Part shown: one piece after another, positions 24,147 to 35,699 of the stretch
Position numbering within the stretch: the stretch's first letter is position 1
Layout of the letters: each line of letters starts with the position of its first letter
Made by a program: the position numbers and the translations under genes
The notes under the pieces: generated by a model
What the model saw: the letters and a program-made list of their open reading frames with translations, nothing else
The model's database searches: none
What the model was told of the DNA's origin: nothing
Assembly: GCA_019096065.1 (NCBI GenBank)
Contig: JAGUCH010000002.1
Location: 12,350,501 to 12,414,500, forward strand
Source: Paracyclopina nana
Lineage: Eukaryota > Arthropoda > Copepoda > Cyclopoida > Cyclopettidae
Direction: 5' to 3'
DNA: 64,000 nt

Positions 24147-25657
24147 ATGGCAGGTGCATTGTACAAAATAGCTGCCACGCTTATAATTCTAACATTAGAG
24201 CCCACCTTTGCTGAAGATCAATTTTGCCCCTCTCAGCAGGGCGAGCTATACAAAAGCCCAATATTTGCATACCAACGAGACCTCACAAATGATTATAACC
24301 AACAAGAATTTTTTGATTGGCTTGAGGCACAAAAAGAGAACAAAGCAGTGACATTTTGCAAATCTGATGCTAAAGTGGCCAACTTAGAAGTCTCTTTTAA
24401 CCATCAAAGTCCAATCAGAGGGCCGTTTGATTGTCCACCTCAGGGAACCCTGACACGATTTGAGGGGAAAAGGGACAACCAGAATCTGCCAAAAGGAAAT
24501 GGAAGATTGTCAACTTTGCATCTGCCTGAAACAATTGATGGCACAGCTTGCTATGACATGCTGCCCCCTATTTCTTCCATCTTTGGCAAATTTTCCAAAG
24601 GCCTTCTGGAGGGCAAAGGTAAAATTGAGTACATCGATGATGGCTCCAGATTGGAGGCAACCTTTGAGAGGGGTGTCATTCATGGAAAAGTGAGGCTGTT
24701 TGACCACTACGACTTTTTGCAAGGAGTTGGCCAATATGTTGGCGGACTTGCGCATGGTCCTTTCCTAATTCACTCGCGGTTCTACAATCAGTGGATCCAG
24801 ACTCACTTCAACGAAGGAAAGTTGGTGCCAGAAAACTCGATTTTGCTAGATGTCAAAACAAAATCAGCCATCTTTGGCAAGATCGTCAACCAGTCTTACA
24901 TTGAGGGCACCGAATATAATATTAAATTTGTTGGTGAGCATAACTGCCTTTACTTGATGAAAATGCCGGATTTAAACTGCAGTGAAGTGACAACCGCGAA
25001 AGAATTACCAGTGAAGATTGTTGATGTACCAGAGCATCAACGAATTATGGTGAGGCCCAAAAAATTCCTCTATTTCAACAGAATCACGAAAACTGGAAGC
25101 CAATCTTTAACAAGAATGATGTATGAGCTGGGGAAAACCCATGAGTACATAGTGCAACCTAAAGTTCGAGAGTTCGAAAGGATTAGCGAATTTGATGATT
25201 TGGCCAGTCTGTATGCGGAAATGGACTCAATTTTGAAAACCAATGTTCCAATGGCTTTTGTCAGACATTATGCTTTCATTGATTTTGCCAAGTTTGGCTA
25301 CAAGTGGGCACCTGACTGGTTTAGCATGGTCCGAGACCCAGTTGAAAAAGTTATTTCTTGGTTTCACTACATGAGAGCTGATTGGAACATTGCTGATAAG
25401 GTCAAGCAATTTGCCAACTTTAAACCGCCTACTGAAGAGTACTTGGAGAAAGACTTTGAAACATGTGTTCTTCAAGGTAGCGATTACAATTACATTCAAC
25501 TTTGCTTTGCTCAAGATTGATTTTACTGTAGGTGATCCGGAGTGTCAATATATTCAAGACACTGACCCCGAAGATTTCCCAGGAGACCATAGAAGTCAGA
25601 TCATACACTTTTGTGGGCATGAACCGATTTGTAGGAAATTCAACAATCCATTAGCCT
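24147..25657 (+). CDS. MORN-repeat / 2-O-sulfotransferase (HS2ST/pipe-like), 5' part
   Basis: Exons 24147-25476 and 25532-25657 are joined by a 55-nt intron (CAAG|GTAGCG...CTGTAG|GTG). The ATG at 24147 starts a signal peptide or anchor (MAGALYKIAATLIILTLEPTFA), unlike an upstream TTG. Residues about 135-230 carry MORN-like repeats (GKFSKGLLEGKGKIEY, GVGQYVGGLAHGPF). From about 300 a Sulfotransfer_2 domain follows, with the PAPS motif RITKTGSQSL (about 312-321) and MVRDPVEKVISWFHYMR (about 393-409), as in heparan-sulfate/uronyl 2-O-sulfotransferases of the Golgi. The coding sequence reads to ..HFCGHEPICRKFNNPLA and is then cut by a transposon at 25658. The matching C-terminus lies at 33774. 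MORN repeats in front of this domain are unusual. Confidence 0.85.
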
Positions 25658-26123
25658 CCCCACAAATATATTTTTTGGCTTGATTGATGATAACATGGTC
25701 AGAATCTCTTCAGAAATATCGACTGGATCTGATGCTTTTTCGTCAGCTATGTTCAAAACCTGACACTGATTTTTAAGAAATCTGACGATGGACCTTTTGG
25801 ATTTCACCATTTTTCTTGTCTTGATCTGCCGAGAATCAGACTTTAAGTCTCGAGATTTCTGACAATGTGAGCAAATGCAAAATCAAACTAGGTAGCCATT
25901 TTGATGAGAATCTAATAGATACAAATTAGATTCTTGTGAGAACTAGATGCGAATAAATTGAAAACCTGACATTGCCCAAAATAGTCATTTATTTACTTCC
26001 AGGCCTTTTTAGGCCGATAAGCGTGCATGGTCACTGTTAAATTTTCATTTCTATATTCATATTTATATTAATTTATTTTGTCTTTCCCGTACTTTATTGT
26101 CCATATCTCTTGATACCCATTTG

Positions 26124-29039
26124 TTATTCGTCCGACGAAGACGTCAAGTCACCTGGGGTTTTCTTTGGTTTCCCAGTTGAGGTGCTTGGCAATGCGTTAA
26201 AGAAAGAAAATCTATGAGTTATTCATTGTGGTTATCATGAGATGAATGACCTACAGGTGGGACAATAATGGCCGATTCAGGACTCTTCTTCTTTTTTGCA
26301 GGCTGGAAGTCGTCATCGCTGCTAGGGTCAACAGCTGCCACTCTCTTCTTGGAGGCCAAACTCTTTGCCTATTACAAATATGCTTGCACTTAACAGTAAT
26401 TATGATATGAGATGAAAATATACCTTTTCAACAGCATCGTCATCTTCGGACTCAGTCAGCAGTTCGTTATCCAGGGACCTAATTGCAGAGGCTTTCTTTG
26501 AAGATCCTGACGTCTTCTTTCCTGATTTCACGGCTTTAGTAGGACTCTGAGTGGCACCCAAGAATACCTCTGGTTGGTATGAGACGCCTTCACTGGAGTA
26601 CTGAACAAGGAGGTCGTTGATGTTGTCTCCTATCTCATGGCACACATCGGCATACAGTTGTGGGAGCTGCTTTGGAAGAGAAGAGTAAGTATTTCACGGT
26701 TACGTTAGGTTCTCGTCATTACCTCAGGCACAGTGATTAGCGAGTCGAAGGTCAAGTTTCGGAAGTTGAGGTTGAAACAATGGGCTGCGGCGCAGATCCT
26801 TCTAAGCACCTCTTTAATCTCAAGTTCCTCTCTGATGCAATTCTTCTTCATCTCGTCAAAGATGTTGTCCTTATCAACGCTGTACAGCTTCTTGAACGTG
26901 CCGTTATTCTGAGCCGTCTTGGCAACCGTAAATTGGCTTCTTTCGAGAAGGTAGCGCACATGCTCCGCAAAAGTTGGGATTTTCATGTTCTTCTTGAGCT
27001 GATGCTTGTTGAACTCGTAGAACTTGAAATCCTCGTCAGCAGCAGCGATAGCCGCTTCAGCAACAGTGTTGCTGGAATCGACGGCAAGTTGCAAGAACTT
27101 GGACCTGTCCGTGCTGAAAGCTGTGGTGCAAGTTTGACGCATGTCAGTAATGTGGCTACGGTGAACTTGAGCAGCAAGGTTAAACATCTCCTCAATTGCA
27201 AGGACGAGGTACTTATCAACCATTTGGTGCAATCCATCAGGTATTGCCCTCTTGCAAAACATCAAATTTTTCATAGAGCTACAACAGGTTCTCGTCAGTT
27301 ACAGGCCGAAACGCTTACAAGAAATGGAACTTACTTGTCGCCTTTTCCATAAATCAAATGGGCCCTTGCCAACGGCGTAAAGAAAGTAATGGCACACGTC
27401 TTGGCCAGCGCGAAGTTAATGCCGGAGAATTGCATTTTGTGCAAGAACGGGACGAGAAACGCACACATTTGTTCCTGCACAAATGGCGAGGAGAAAAAAA
27501 CGTCACATGCTTTTCCCATGTAGTTGAAAGGGACAAGCCTAAGAAGGATGTATCGACCCCTAGTGTTTGTCTGGATATGCAGTGAAAGAGACTTCTGGGG
27601 AGAATTCCTTGCAACCTGCTCCGTGACTCCAACGAGTTTACTGCTCATACCTTTGACCTCACGCTTGATATCCTGTAAGTATATAAGTTAATAGTGCAGC
27701 ATTTTCAGGTTCAACGACGAAAACAAACTTACAAGGACATTAGCAAACTTGTTATCAAGTTTTTTGTCCAACTTCTTGTGTTTATCGTCAGCATCTTCTA
27801 AGACAAGTTGAATCAAATCATAGATCTGGGTGTACAGGTCATTCAGGGCTCGGTCCAATTGCGATTTAGTCACAAACGTTGTCGGGTCAGTGGAACCAAA
27901 ATCCTACATGATGATAATTTACATTGCATGCTTACACTGCCATTATGCCTACTTGTTGTAAGCTAAGAATTTGACATTTATTCGCAAGATACTTACCAGA
28001 ATAACGCCCTCAGACGCCGTGTACGTTGTCGACTGGTTTCCTTCATTGAACGTGAAGTTGACGTTGTCAGGCTCCTGTCGACCAGCCTCACCCGCAGTGT
28101 CTTGGTTCTTGTCAGATTCTGATCGGGCTGCCTCCATAAAAGTTGTTGAGAACGTCGTTGATGGAGCTGCAGCAGCAGCAGTCACAAAGACAGAGCTTGG
28201 GATGTCATGTATCTCTGCCTGACTGATGTCAATGATTGCTTGATCAAGTACATTGGTCGCTGACAAGCTATCAAGAGATCCAGGTGTCTCCACTGATGAC
28301 GCAGAGGGCGCTTCTTGAAAGGGGGCACCAGCAACACTTGGGTTGGGTCCACTACTGGTGCTTGCAAGATCCTTTTGGGCAAGCAGCCGCTCAACCTCGT
28401 CCAATGACTCTTGAGCAATATCCTGAGCAATCTTCTTCCTTGGTCGCAAAGTCCTCTGAGTTGGGTTAGTCATATCCATTTCTGGCGCTGACTGATCCTC
28501 CGTCAATGCAGCCTTACTTGGATCAACCGCTGCTCCACTCCTCGTTCCCACAGACCAAGGCCGGAATTGAAAAGTTTTGGTCTCCTTGTCCCGCCGCTCA
28601 TAGAGAAACTCTCTCGAGATCCGCTCGAACCAGTTGTAGACCATGTCATCCCTATAGACTTGCATTCGTCTTTCGAAAGGAACAGCGGCGATTTCATTGT
28701 TCAATTGCCGGAGTATAGCATCCAAGCGGAATTGTTCCAATCCTGAAAGCCAAGAAAATCAAAGGCATCGCACGATATAATGATGAAAAATATACCTTTC
28801 TCCACTCTTGCGAAGTAGTAGAAGGTCTTCACTTTCCCGTTGACCTTGATTGTAACTGGTGTGGACCAACGCAAGTCGCCAATCTTCTTCTCGACATTAA
28901 TGGCCGTCTTCATGGCATCCGCAAACGTGAAGGTGCCGTCAATTTGCATGTCGAATGGAAAAAACGAGAAGGCCTCTTCATCTTCAATGCAAAAAACGAC
29001 GCCTCTGTCGTATTCCAGCTTGCTTTTCGGCTTTTCCAT
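26124..29039 (-). CDS. Accessory protein of the CMC transposon, unknown function (~815 aa)
   Basis: Seven or eight exons: 29039-28796, 28742-27997, 27903-27733, 27672-27335, 27278-26723, 26669-26424 and 26368-26255, plus a short tail. All junctions have GT-AG sites and keep frame. The 3' end is ambiguous: either read-through of the GTAGGT donor to a TAA at 26221-26219, or a final exon ending TAA at 26126-26124; AATAAA lies at 26098-26093. The N-terminal 130 residues are globular (FAFF/PFDMQIDG-type strands). A low-complexity Ser/Thr/Ala-rich linker (about 150-320) follows, then a charged helix (DDKHKKLDKKLDNKF), a large helical region (about 390-690) and a Lys/Asp-rich tail with AKKKK, possibly an NLS. 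No known family is recognised. By analogy with the two-product Spm system (TnpA/TnpD) it may be a terminal-binding partner; that is inference. Confidence 0.7.
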
Positions 29040-29430
29040 CTTGAAATAATTTTCAAGCAACTTATTCTCTAGGAAAAAATTAACGATTCACGATTTAGCA
29101 AGAAAAATAATCAATTCGATTATTTTTTAAGGCAGCGTCAAATTCTCACCAGTTATCGTTTGGATCTCGTGAAACCGTAACGTCAAACTGACATAAGCAA
29201 TTTTCGGTTGCTCTCAGCAAAACTCAGTTCGCGCCAAAATATCAGCGTCAGATTTCTTATCAAAGATCACCATTTTCTGACGATAAACACCACAATAAAC
29301 TGGCAATCAATTTGTTTCAGGCATAACTGGTTTTTCAACTCAGCAGCGTTGACTCAGCAATTCAATTTCCAAACTGCGCACAAAGCTCACAGCGAATAAA
29401 TCGTTTTACAATTTTCAAAAACGCTGCAAA
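29040..29430. promoter_or_regulatory. Shared divergent promoter region of the transposon genes
   Basis: 390 bp separates the two ATGs (29039 minus, 29431 plus). On the minus side a 5' UTR intron is suggested (donor ..AACTG|GTGAGA near 29147, acceptor TTCCTAG near 29070). No TATA box is evident on either strand. Confidence 0.45.
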
Positions 29431-32186
29431 ATGCCCGGAAAACGAAGGAAACCTCGAAAGAGAAGTATGTACGAGGCTGTGGACAAGCGACGAACGAATA
29501 GGTTACTCCATCAGATCCAGAACAAACTCGAAACGGTGAAAAGTTCGATTGGCAATGAAGCGGCAAATATCAACAAGATTTTGCAAGGAAATGGCGATGA
29601 GTAAGTAAAGATTCATTATGGCCTTTAATCAAATCACGATTCAAATGTTGCAATCTTAGGTCAGGGATCAATTCCATGGCAAACTTACGGCTGCAAGAGG
29701 AGCAAATTGAACATGTTCAGGGTCAACTGAGCAAAGCAATGGAAGCCATCATGTTGACATCATCCACTGAAAGTGATGATGACTTGCCCCCTAAACGTCC
29801 AATGCCTATGTCGCCAATTGCGGTCATTTTGTTGTCAGACACGGATGACAAGGACGAGCACCCAATTCGACGTCGATTGAATGCCACACGTGTTCAAGCT
29901 CAGAAACTTCGTGATGGCAAATGCCAAACTTCACGTTTCGCTGAGTATCCGACAGCATCGACATCCAGAGCATCATGTTCTCTTCAGTTTTCGGCTACTA
30001 CAGTCCCGGACGGATACGAATCTTCAGTCAGTGTTGTTCCTGAAACGGAAGGATTTGTCATTGATGGCGAGCTTCTTGTTGATGCCAACCGGCCAACATT
30101 AAAGATAGCTGATGACAATGAGCTATCCTCTGGCGATCCTGAAGAGTACGACTACAACAAAGCATCTACCAGCTCGTCTTCTTCTGGCGAGGAGACACCA
30201 ATTGAGGAAGACTACGACAGTCAAGAGTTGAAGAAGCAAGGAAAGGTCAAACCAGACTCGTCCACAGATACTGCGGCTGACAGTGACGTCGTCCCTGATG
30301 ACCAAGCTGAAGTTGCTGGCTCGTTCTTACTGAACATCAAGTCATTTAGAGCTCATGCTCGAAAGGTCAGGAACTTGCCACTTTGTGATAAGAATCAAGC
30401 CTTTTATGATGTGTTCGACAATATCGCTATCAGAACCTGTGTTTCTGACGAGGCCACCAAGCTCTTCTACGACTTGTTCAGAGCTCAAACTGAGATGGCT
30501 GAACGAAAGCTTCCAAACATCATGACTTATAGGTTCAGAGCGGAGTCAGCGCAGCCAAAGATGACGATTGATTTCGAAATTTTGGATCTTGAAAGTAACG
30601 AGATCATTAAGATTGATGGTGCGATCAAGTACCCCCAAAAGCAGTATCCAAGGCACCGCTACTTGAAGGTTAGCGAGTATGGGCATGTCAAATTGTACGA
30701 CCTATGGCTGTATGCTCAGAAATGCCACTCTCATTGCCCAGGTTATCACCAGTCCAGGACAGTAATTCTGTTCATGGACGGATTGCCCCTCTCTCACTCT
30801 GGAAATGAGAAATTGAACATGGTCCAAATTGTAATCCCACCATGTCAGACAGTGTACACTTTGGGCATGCACATTTATAGGGCTCAAAGTCAGCTGGATT
30901 CGAACAAGATCATGGCAATGCTTATCAAAGAATTCCAAGAATGTGGCCTATTTATTGGCAGAGTTGTTGGCGATGCCCCTGTTCGCGCTGAATTGAGCGG
31001 GCTAAAGTTGCATAGTGGAACATTCTCTTGCATGTACTGCTTTGCTGAGGGCGAAAATTGCAATCACCGTCAGGTTTTCCACCCGGACTCGCGATTTGCT
31101 GAGGAGCGAACTGATCAGTGGTATAAGGAGATGGCTAGTCGACTTGACAGACTGGGAAAGCAGGCGTTCGAACGAAACGAGTTGGCAGGACTACAAGTTG
31201 CAACTCCGCTGGCACTCCTTGAAGGCTTCAAGTTACCACGAGATCTAGGGCTTGAACCGATGCACAATTTGTCAGGTTGCTGCAAGCAACTACTGAAGCT
31301 CATGCTCGGTTTCGCCGGCAAAAGCAAATCAAAGAAACTTACAGCTGTGCAGGAAGCCATCATCGGACGTTTTGACCACAGATGGCAGGATATGGCGATA
31401 CCTCGAGAATTCAACCGACGAACCAGAGGCATGAAGGACAACTATGCGCATTATAAATCTCAAGAGATCATGTCCATCACAGTGTGTGGCGTCCTCGCAT
31501 TCGGAGAAGCTTTTCATGGAGACTTCTACAAGGGATTCGTCGGTACGTGGTATACCTACGCATTCATTGTCCATGCATCTCTCTTTGATGATGAGATGTA
31601 TATGTACATCGATGGAAAGTGCAATATGCTTCAGATGGCTGGAATCTTCTATGAGATGTTCTACGAAAATTTCGGGCTAGTTAACTGCTCATGGAACATC
31701 CATACGTTCTACCATCTCTACAAAGCTCGCCAGAACTCAAGGCTTCCGCATCTCAGCTCACTCAAATTTGAAAGCGACCTCAGCACTGTCAAGAGGAACT
31801 TGAAGCCGGGGACAAGATCAGTCCCGAAACAGGTCATTCGAAAAATGTTTCGCCGCAACAACGCCGGCCACAATTGCGACAATCGAGTCTCATTTTCGGC
31901 TGTTGAGATCTCACGATACTGCGACGACATCATCTACACAAACGAACGAAAGTTTTACAAGATCGTCCGTATCTCAGGAGAGCACTACATTGCTCATGCC
32001 TACATGACCAAGCCATTCGAAACACCTGAAGCTCCGCACTGTAAGTGGTGGACAATCGGAGTCGTCGTGTGCATCAAGCTGGATACGAAAGAGGAGCATT
32101 GCATTGCCAAAAAGGATTGTATTGGGAAAGGCTGCATTGATGGAAAGTATCTCATCTCCATCCCATTCGATGCCTTTTTCACATGA
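29431..32186 (+). CDS. CMC (EnSpm-like) transposase, 898 aa
   Basis: Exons 29431-29600 and 29660-32186 (59-nt intron, GA|GTAAGT..CTTAG|G). The N-ter is basic (MPGKRRKPRKR) with coiled-coil and acidic Ser-rich stretches to about residue 250. The catalytic core follows the animal EnSpm/Transposase_21 pattern: LFMDGLPLSHS (first Asp about 430), then RVVGDAPVRAEL (second Asp about 495) and SGTFSCMYCFAEG, a Cys pair resembling the GYFGCEKC motif of relatives. Next come LEPMHNLSGCCKQLL and a C-terminal zinc/cysteine-rich segment. It should cut and paste the element through its TIRs in the nucleus. The reading frame is uninterrupted, so it may be active. A non-transposon origin is unlikely given the TIRs. 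Confidence 0.85.
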
Positions 32187-32727
32187 ATTTGACAAGAATA
32201 TGACTTATACATGACTGCTGTGATTAACAATGTGATTGCTGCCATTGGCAATGCCAATGGCACTCCTTGATTTGAAGAATAACCTACAAAGGTCGATGTA
32301 TCGTAATTAACGTAATAATTAAAAATGCAGTCATGATATTGTCAGAAAATAAAGCATATGATATCTGAGACTTGTGACTACTTTCATCTCCCTTAACATT
32401 TTTTGACTGGCCTGAAAATAGCCCAAAGCCTGAAAAGAAAGTTCAGGCCCGACCCGACTCGAGTCCTTTTTAGAAAGCCCAAGCCCAACCTTTTTTTTGT
32501 TTGGTTCTCTTTCCAATCTGTGTCTAAGAATACCTAACCAACTTAGCATAGCTCCTGAGTTTTAAAAAAATGAGATATAAACATACATAATGCTTGAATC
32601 GAAAACGTTACCATAATTAGCACAATTGCTTAATTAATTGGAATTGGCGAATTCCATTCACTGGGTATTTGGTGAATTCCATTGTCTGAAGCGCAAAACA
32701 TGGAGCGCTTTAGCATTGACGTGAGTA

Positions 32728-33444
32728 GTCAATATATATTTTATGAAAACTGTGGTTTTCATAAATAAAACCTTTCATGATAAAAAAATGTGGTGCTTTT
32801 ATGCTGTTTTTAGGCTTTTTGTAGCCGGCATTTTTGACAGCTTGTCCACAGTTTACCATTTGTGAGCCTCAATTTTTGTTGACAAGTTTGATTTGGATGT
32901 TATTCTAATAGTCGTGAAAATGGCGGATCAAAAGTTGCTTAAGCTGGCATTATATTTCGAAAACAGTCAATATATATTTTATGAAAACTGTGGTTTTCAT
33001 AAATAAAACCTTTCATGATAAAAGAATGTGGTGCTTTTATGCTGTTTTTAGGCTTTTTGTAGCTGGCATTTTTAACAGCTTGTCCACAGTTTACCTTTTG
33101 TGAGCCTCAATTTTTGTTGACAAGTTTGCTTTGGATGTTATTCTAATAGTCGTGAAAATGGCGGATCAAAAGTTGCTTCAGCAGGCATTATATTTCAAAA
33201 ACAGTCAATATATATTTCATGAAAACTGTGGTTTTCATAAATAAAACCTTTGATGATTAAAAAATGTGATGCATTGATGCTGTTTTTAGGCCTTTTGTAG
33301 CCGGCACTTTTGGCAGCTTGTCCACAGTTTACCTTTTGTGAGCCTCAATTTTTGTTGACGAGTTTGATGATTAGGATGTTATTCTACTTTTTGTGAAAAT
33401 GGAGGATCAAAAGTTGCTTAAGCTGGCATTATATTTCGAATACA
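32728..33444. repeat. Three 238-bp tandem repeats inside the transposon
   Basis: The units start at 32728, 32966 and 33204 (each GTCAATATATATTTTATGAA or a near variant) and are about 95% alike. Each contains the palindrome ATGAAAACTGTGGTTTTCAT and ends ..GGCATTATATTTCGAA. They sit between the transposase stop and the right TIR, where CMC elements keep transposase-binding subterminal arrays. Confidence 0.9.
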
Positions 33445-33773
33445 GTCAGTGTGCGCCTATTCCATTTTGAAAGACTCGCCATGACTCTGTTTTAAGATTT
33501 GTTGCCGAAAACCTAAGATTGAAATTATAAAATTTTCTCATGAGAACCTAACGATATATCAACAAGATTTCATCATTTTTCTAGATTATATATGACGAAA
33601 AATTCTCGCGAGAACCTGAGGTTCATTCTGACGAAAATATTATCGTCAAAATGATCTCGCAAGATCCTAAGACACATTTTCAACCGGTTTTCGTCACTTT
33701 TCTTAAATGACGAAAACCTGACATAGTGGTCATGAGATCCAGACATAGAAAATTCCCAAAAATATTTGTGGGG

Positions 33774-34083
33774 CTTGCAATTGGCCAAAGCTAATGTTGA
33801 AAAGCATTACCCTGTAGTTGGAGTGCTCGAGATGTTTAATCAAACCCTGAAACTCATGGAGCAAAAATTGCCACAGTATTTCAAGGGTGCATTTGACTTA
33901 TACCACAATGATTTAGAAGTGAGCAAATTCCAGCATAAAAATAACCAAACCAGACCAGTGTCAGACAGGGTGAAAAATCTTGTGAGAGCTAATTTCACCT
34001 ATGAAATTGAATTCTATGAATTCTGTAGGCAAAGGCTGCAAAGCCAGTTTGAAGATTTACATTTAAACCAGTATGATAACTGA
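33774..34083 (+). CDS. 2-O-sulfotransferase gene, C-terminal part beyond the transposon
   Basis: In the frame set by joining 25657 to 33776, this segment encodes ..LQLAKANVEKHYPVVGVLEM and continues through TLKLMEQKLPQYFKG to YEIEFYEFCRQRLQSQF and a TGA at 34081-34083. These are the expected C-terminal motifs of the HS2ST/UST/pipe family (LxxAKxNVEK, vVGVLEE, EFYxFxxQRL). Together with 24147-25657 it gives about 587 aa. The segment has no start codon or promoter of its own, so in this haplotype the gene is physically split. Whether RNA spanning the element exists cannot be told from DNA. Confidence 0.88.
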
Positions 34084-34736
34084 TCCGCGAGCAGGGCATT
34101 TTGAAAGCATTGCTGCGCAGTTTTGAAACTCTTACATTTAGCTATAAGTGCATACTAAAACTGAGCATAAATAAAAACTTAAATCTATTATGCATTTGAG
34201 TAACAGGGCAATAAAAAGATGCTGAAGCAATCATATTACTGCATGGGTTTCAATTCTTGGAAATTCCATTGCTTCTGCAGAACTCGATTAAGAATGAGAG
34301 AAAACTCGAAAATGAATTGATTCAATGGAAGTCCAGCCTGCAAAAAAGGCACATTTTTTGTGAGATGATTTAGCGCACTCTTTTGTGTCCCAACAAATAT
34401 TAGATGCATTCTTTTCTACAATGAGGCACTAGCCAAGCAACCATAACGTTCTTCTTGCATATATACTGTATGTCCCATAAATGTTGGATGGCTTGATAGT
34501 TTTGAACTGAAATGACGAAATTCTGCTCTTTCTTAAAAGATATAAGCCTCAAATAAAAAAAACCAGTTGAGAGCAGTTTACAAAGTAGTGGCTTTATCAA
34601 ATCGTTTGAGCTTCCTGGGAAATCTGTCAAAATTCCCGAGACACAGAGCTTGCACTACAGATCGAGAGGCTCACCTGAACACTATATAAAATTTGGCAGT
34701 TAGCTCAAGTTCCAGTTGTTTCCAAGGAGCCGAACA
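34084..34736. other. Intergenic region with TATA promoter
   Basis: An AATAAA-type signal near 34170 probably ends the sulfotransferase transcript. TATATAAA at 34683-34690 lies about 30 bp ahead of the likely start of the icarapin-like mRNA. Nothing else was seen. Confidence 0.55.
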
Positions 34737-35630
34737 ATGAAGACGAGCACACTTATGTTGACTGCTTTCGCCTTTGGCAGCGTTCTAGCTGCTCCAGTCG
34801 GTAAGCACTACAGCTTATCCCAAAGCAGAACACCAACTAAAAGTGCAGTTTTTCAGATCCCGACGACGAGGTGGAATTGGTGCCGAATTTAAACACCAAA
34901 GTAGCGAGTGATGACCAAGACTACTACTCAGATTCTGACACGGGATACATTCCCATCATAGTGATCAGACATCAGAGCAGATTCCCTTTGTTTGGCAGCG
35001 TATTTGGCAACCAAGGATCTCCTTTTGATTTCTTTGGGGATAGTGACAGTTCTGTTGACTCATCTAATGAAGAGGATTATGGAGATGCACCAGCTTTTGA
35101 GGGAGCAAGATTCCCGGGATTCTTTGAGCAACCTCAATCTGAGTTGTGCGGCTTATTGTGCACCATTCTGCGAGGATTTCAAATGCGTCCCATAAACTCC
35201 ACAGAAGGATATGAAAGCGACAACGACTTTGATGTCAACAATACCACATACACTGAAAAGGTAAAAGAAATCCTAAAATGTGACTTATAACAACTACTCA
35301 AATAGCTACTATATTGAACTGTAGGTTTTGCCCGATGGAACCGTTGTCAAAGTGAACAGAACGGTCATTTCTGACTCATCAGATGATGGATCCCACTTTT
35401 TCTTCCAATCTACCTCATTCCACAATGTGGAGAGCCCCAAAATTGACTCTGAAGAGGAAACAATTGCAAGCACAACTGAGGAGGACGTGAAGGAACCTGA
35501 GAAGGCATTTGAAGAGTTCCCAGAGGCAACCGCCGAGTACGATGAGGATTCCAACCAAATCCCTCTTCTTGATGATGCCCTTAATGAAGTCATGGATGCT
35601 AATGTAGGAATTGATGGCATTGCAAAATAA
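34737..35630 (+). CDS. Icarapin-like secreted acidic protein, 257 aa
   Basis: Three exons (34737-34800, 34857-35260, 35325-35630) join in frame. A signal peptide (MLTAFAFGSVLAAPV) is followed by a very acidic chain. The core NNTTYTEK-VLPDGTVVKVNR and TVISDSSDDGSHF resembles the conserved block of insect icarapin (venom allergen Api m 10 family: N-T-T-x-T-x-K-x-x-D-G-x-V-V-x-I-N-x-T). The remainder is rich in Asp, Glu, Ser and Phe. Icarapins are secreted proteins of unclear function, found in venom, cuticle and other tissues. One Cys pair (ELCGLLC) is present. A TATA promoter precedes the gene and AATAAA lies at about 35652. Confidence 0.75.
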
Positions 35631-35699
35631 CTTTCATCTCTACAAGCTTCCAATAAAATCATAATTTGCTTCATGTAGTTTTTAGGCCTAACACTACTA

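Larger units (their letters stand above)
25658..33773. mobile_element. 8.1-kb CMC-type (EnSpm/CACTA-like) DNA transposon with two genes
   Basis: The element begins CCCCACAAATAT at 25658 and ends ATATTTGTGGGG at 33773, an imperfect TIR of about 17-20 bp (the next bases read ..TTTTTGG on both ends). It is flanked by CT on each side (25656-25657 and 33774-33775), a 2-bp target duplication. Removing the element plus one CT restores the host reading frame exactly (L-A-L-Q-L-A-K). Subterminal motifs such as AAAACCTGACA recur near both ends (25757, 25960, 33711), as in CACTA elements. Inside are a plus-strand DDE-type transposase gene and a minus-strand multi-exon gene, head to head, and a 3 x 238-bp tandem array. 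Both genes look intact, so the insertion is probably young. Confidence 0.88.
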
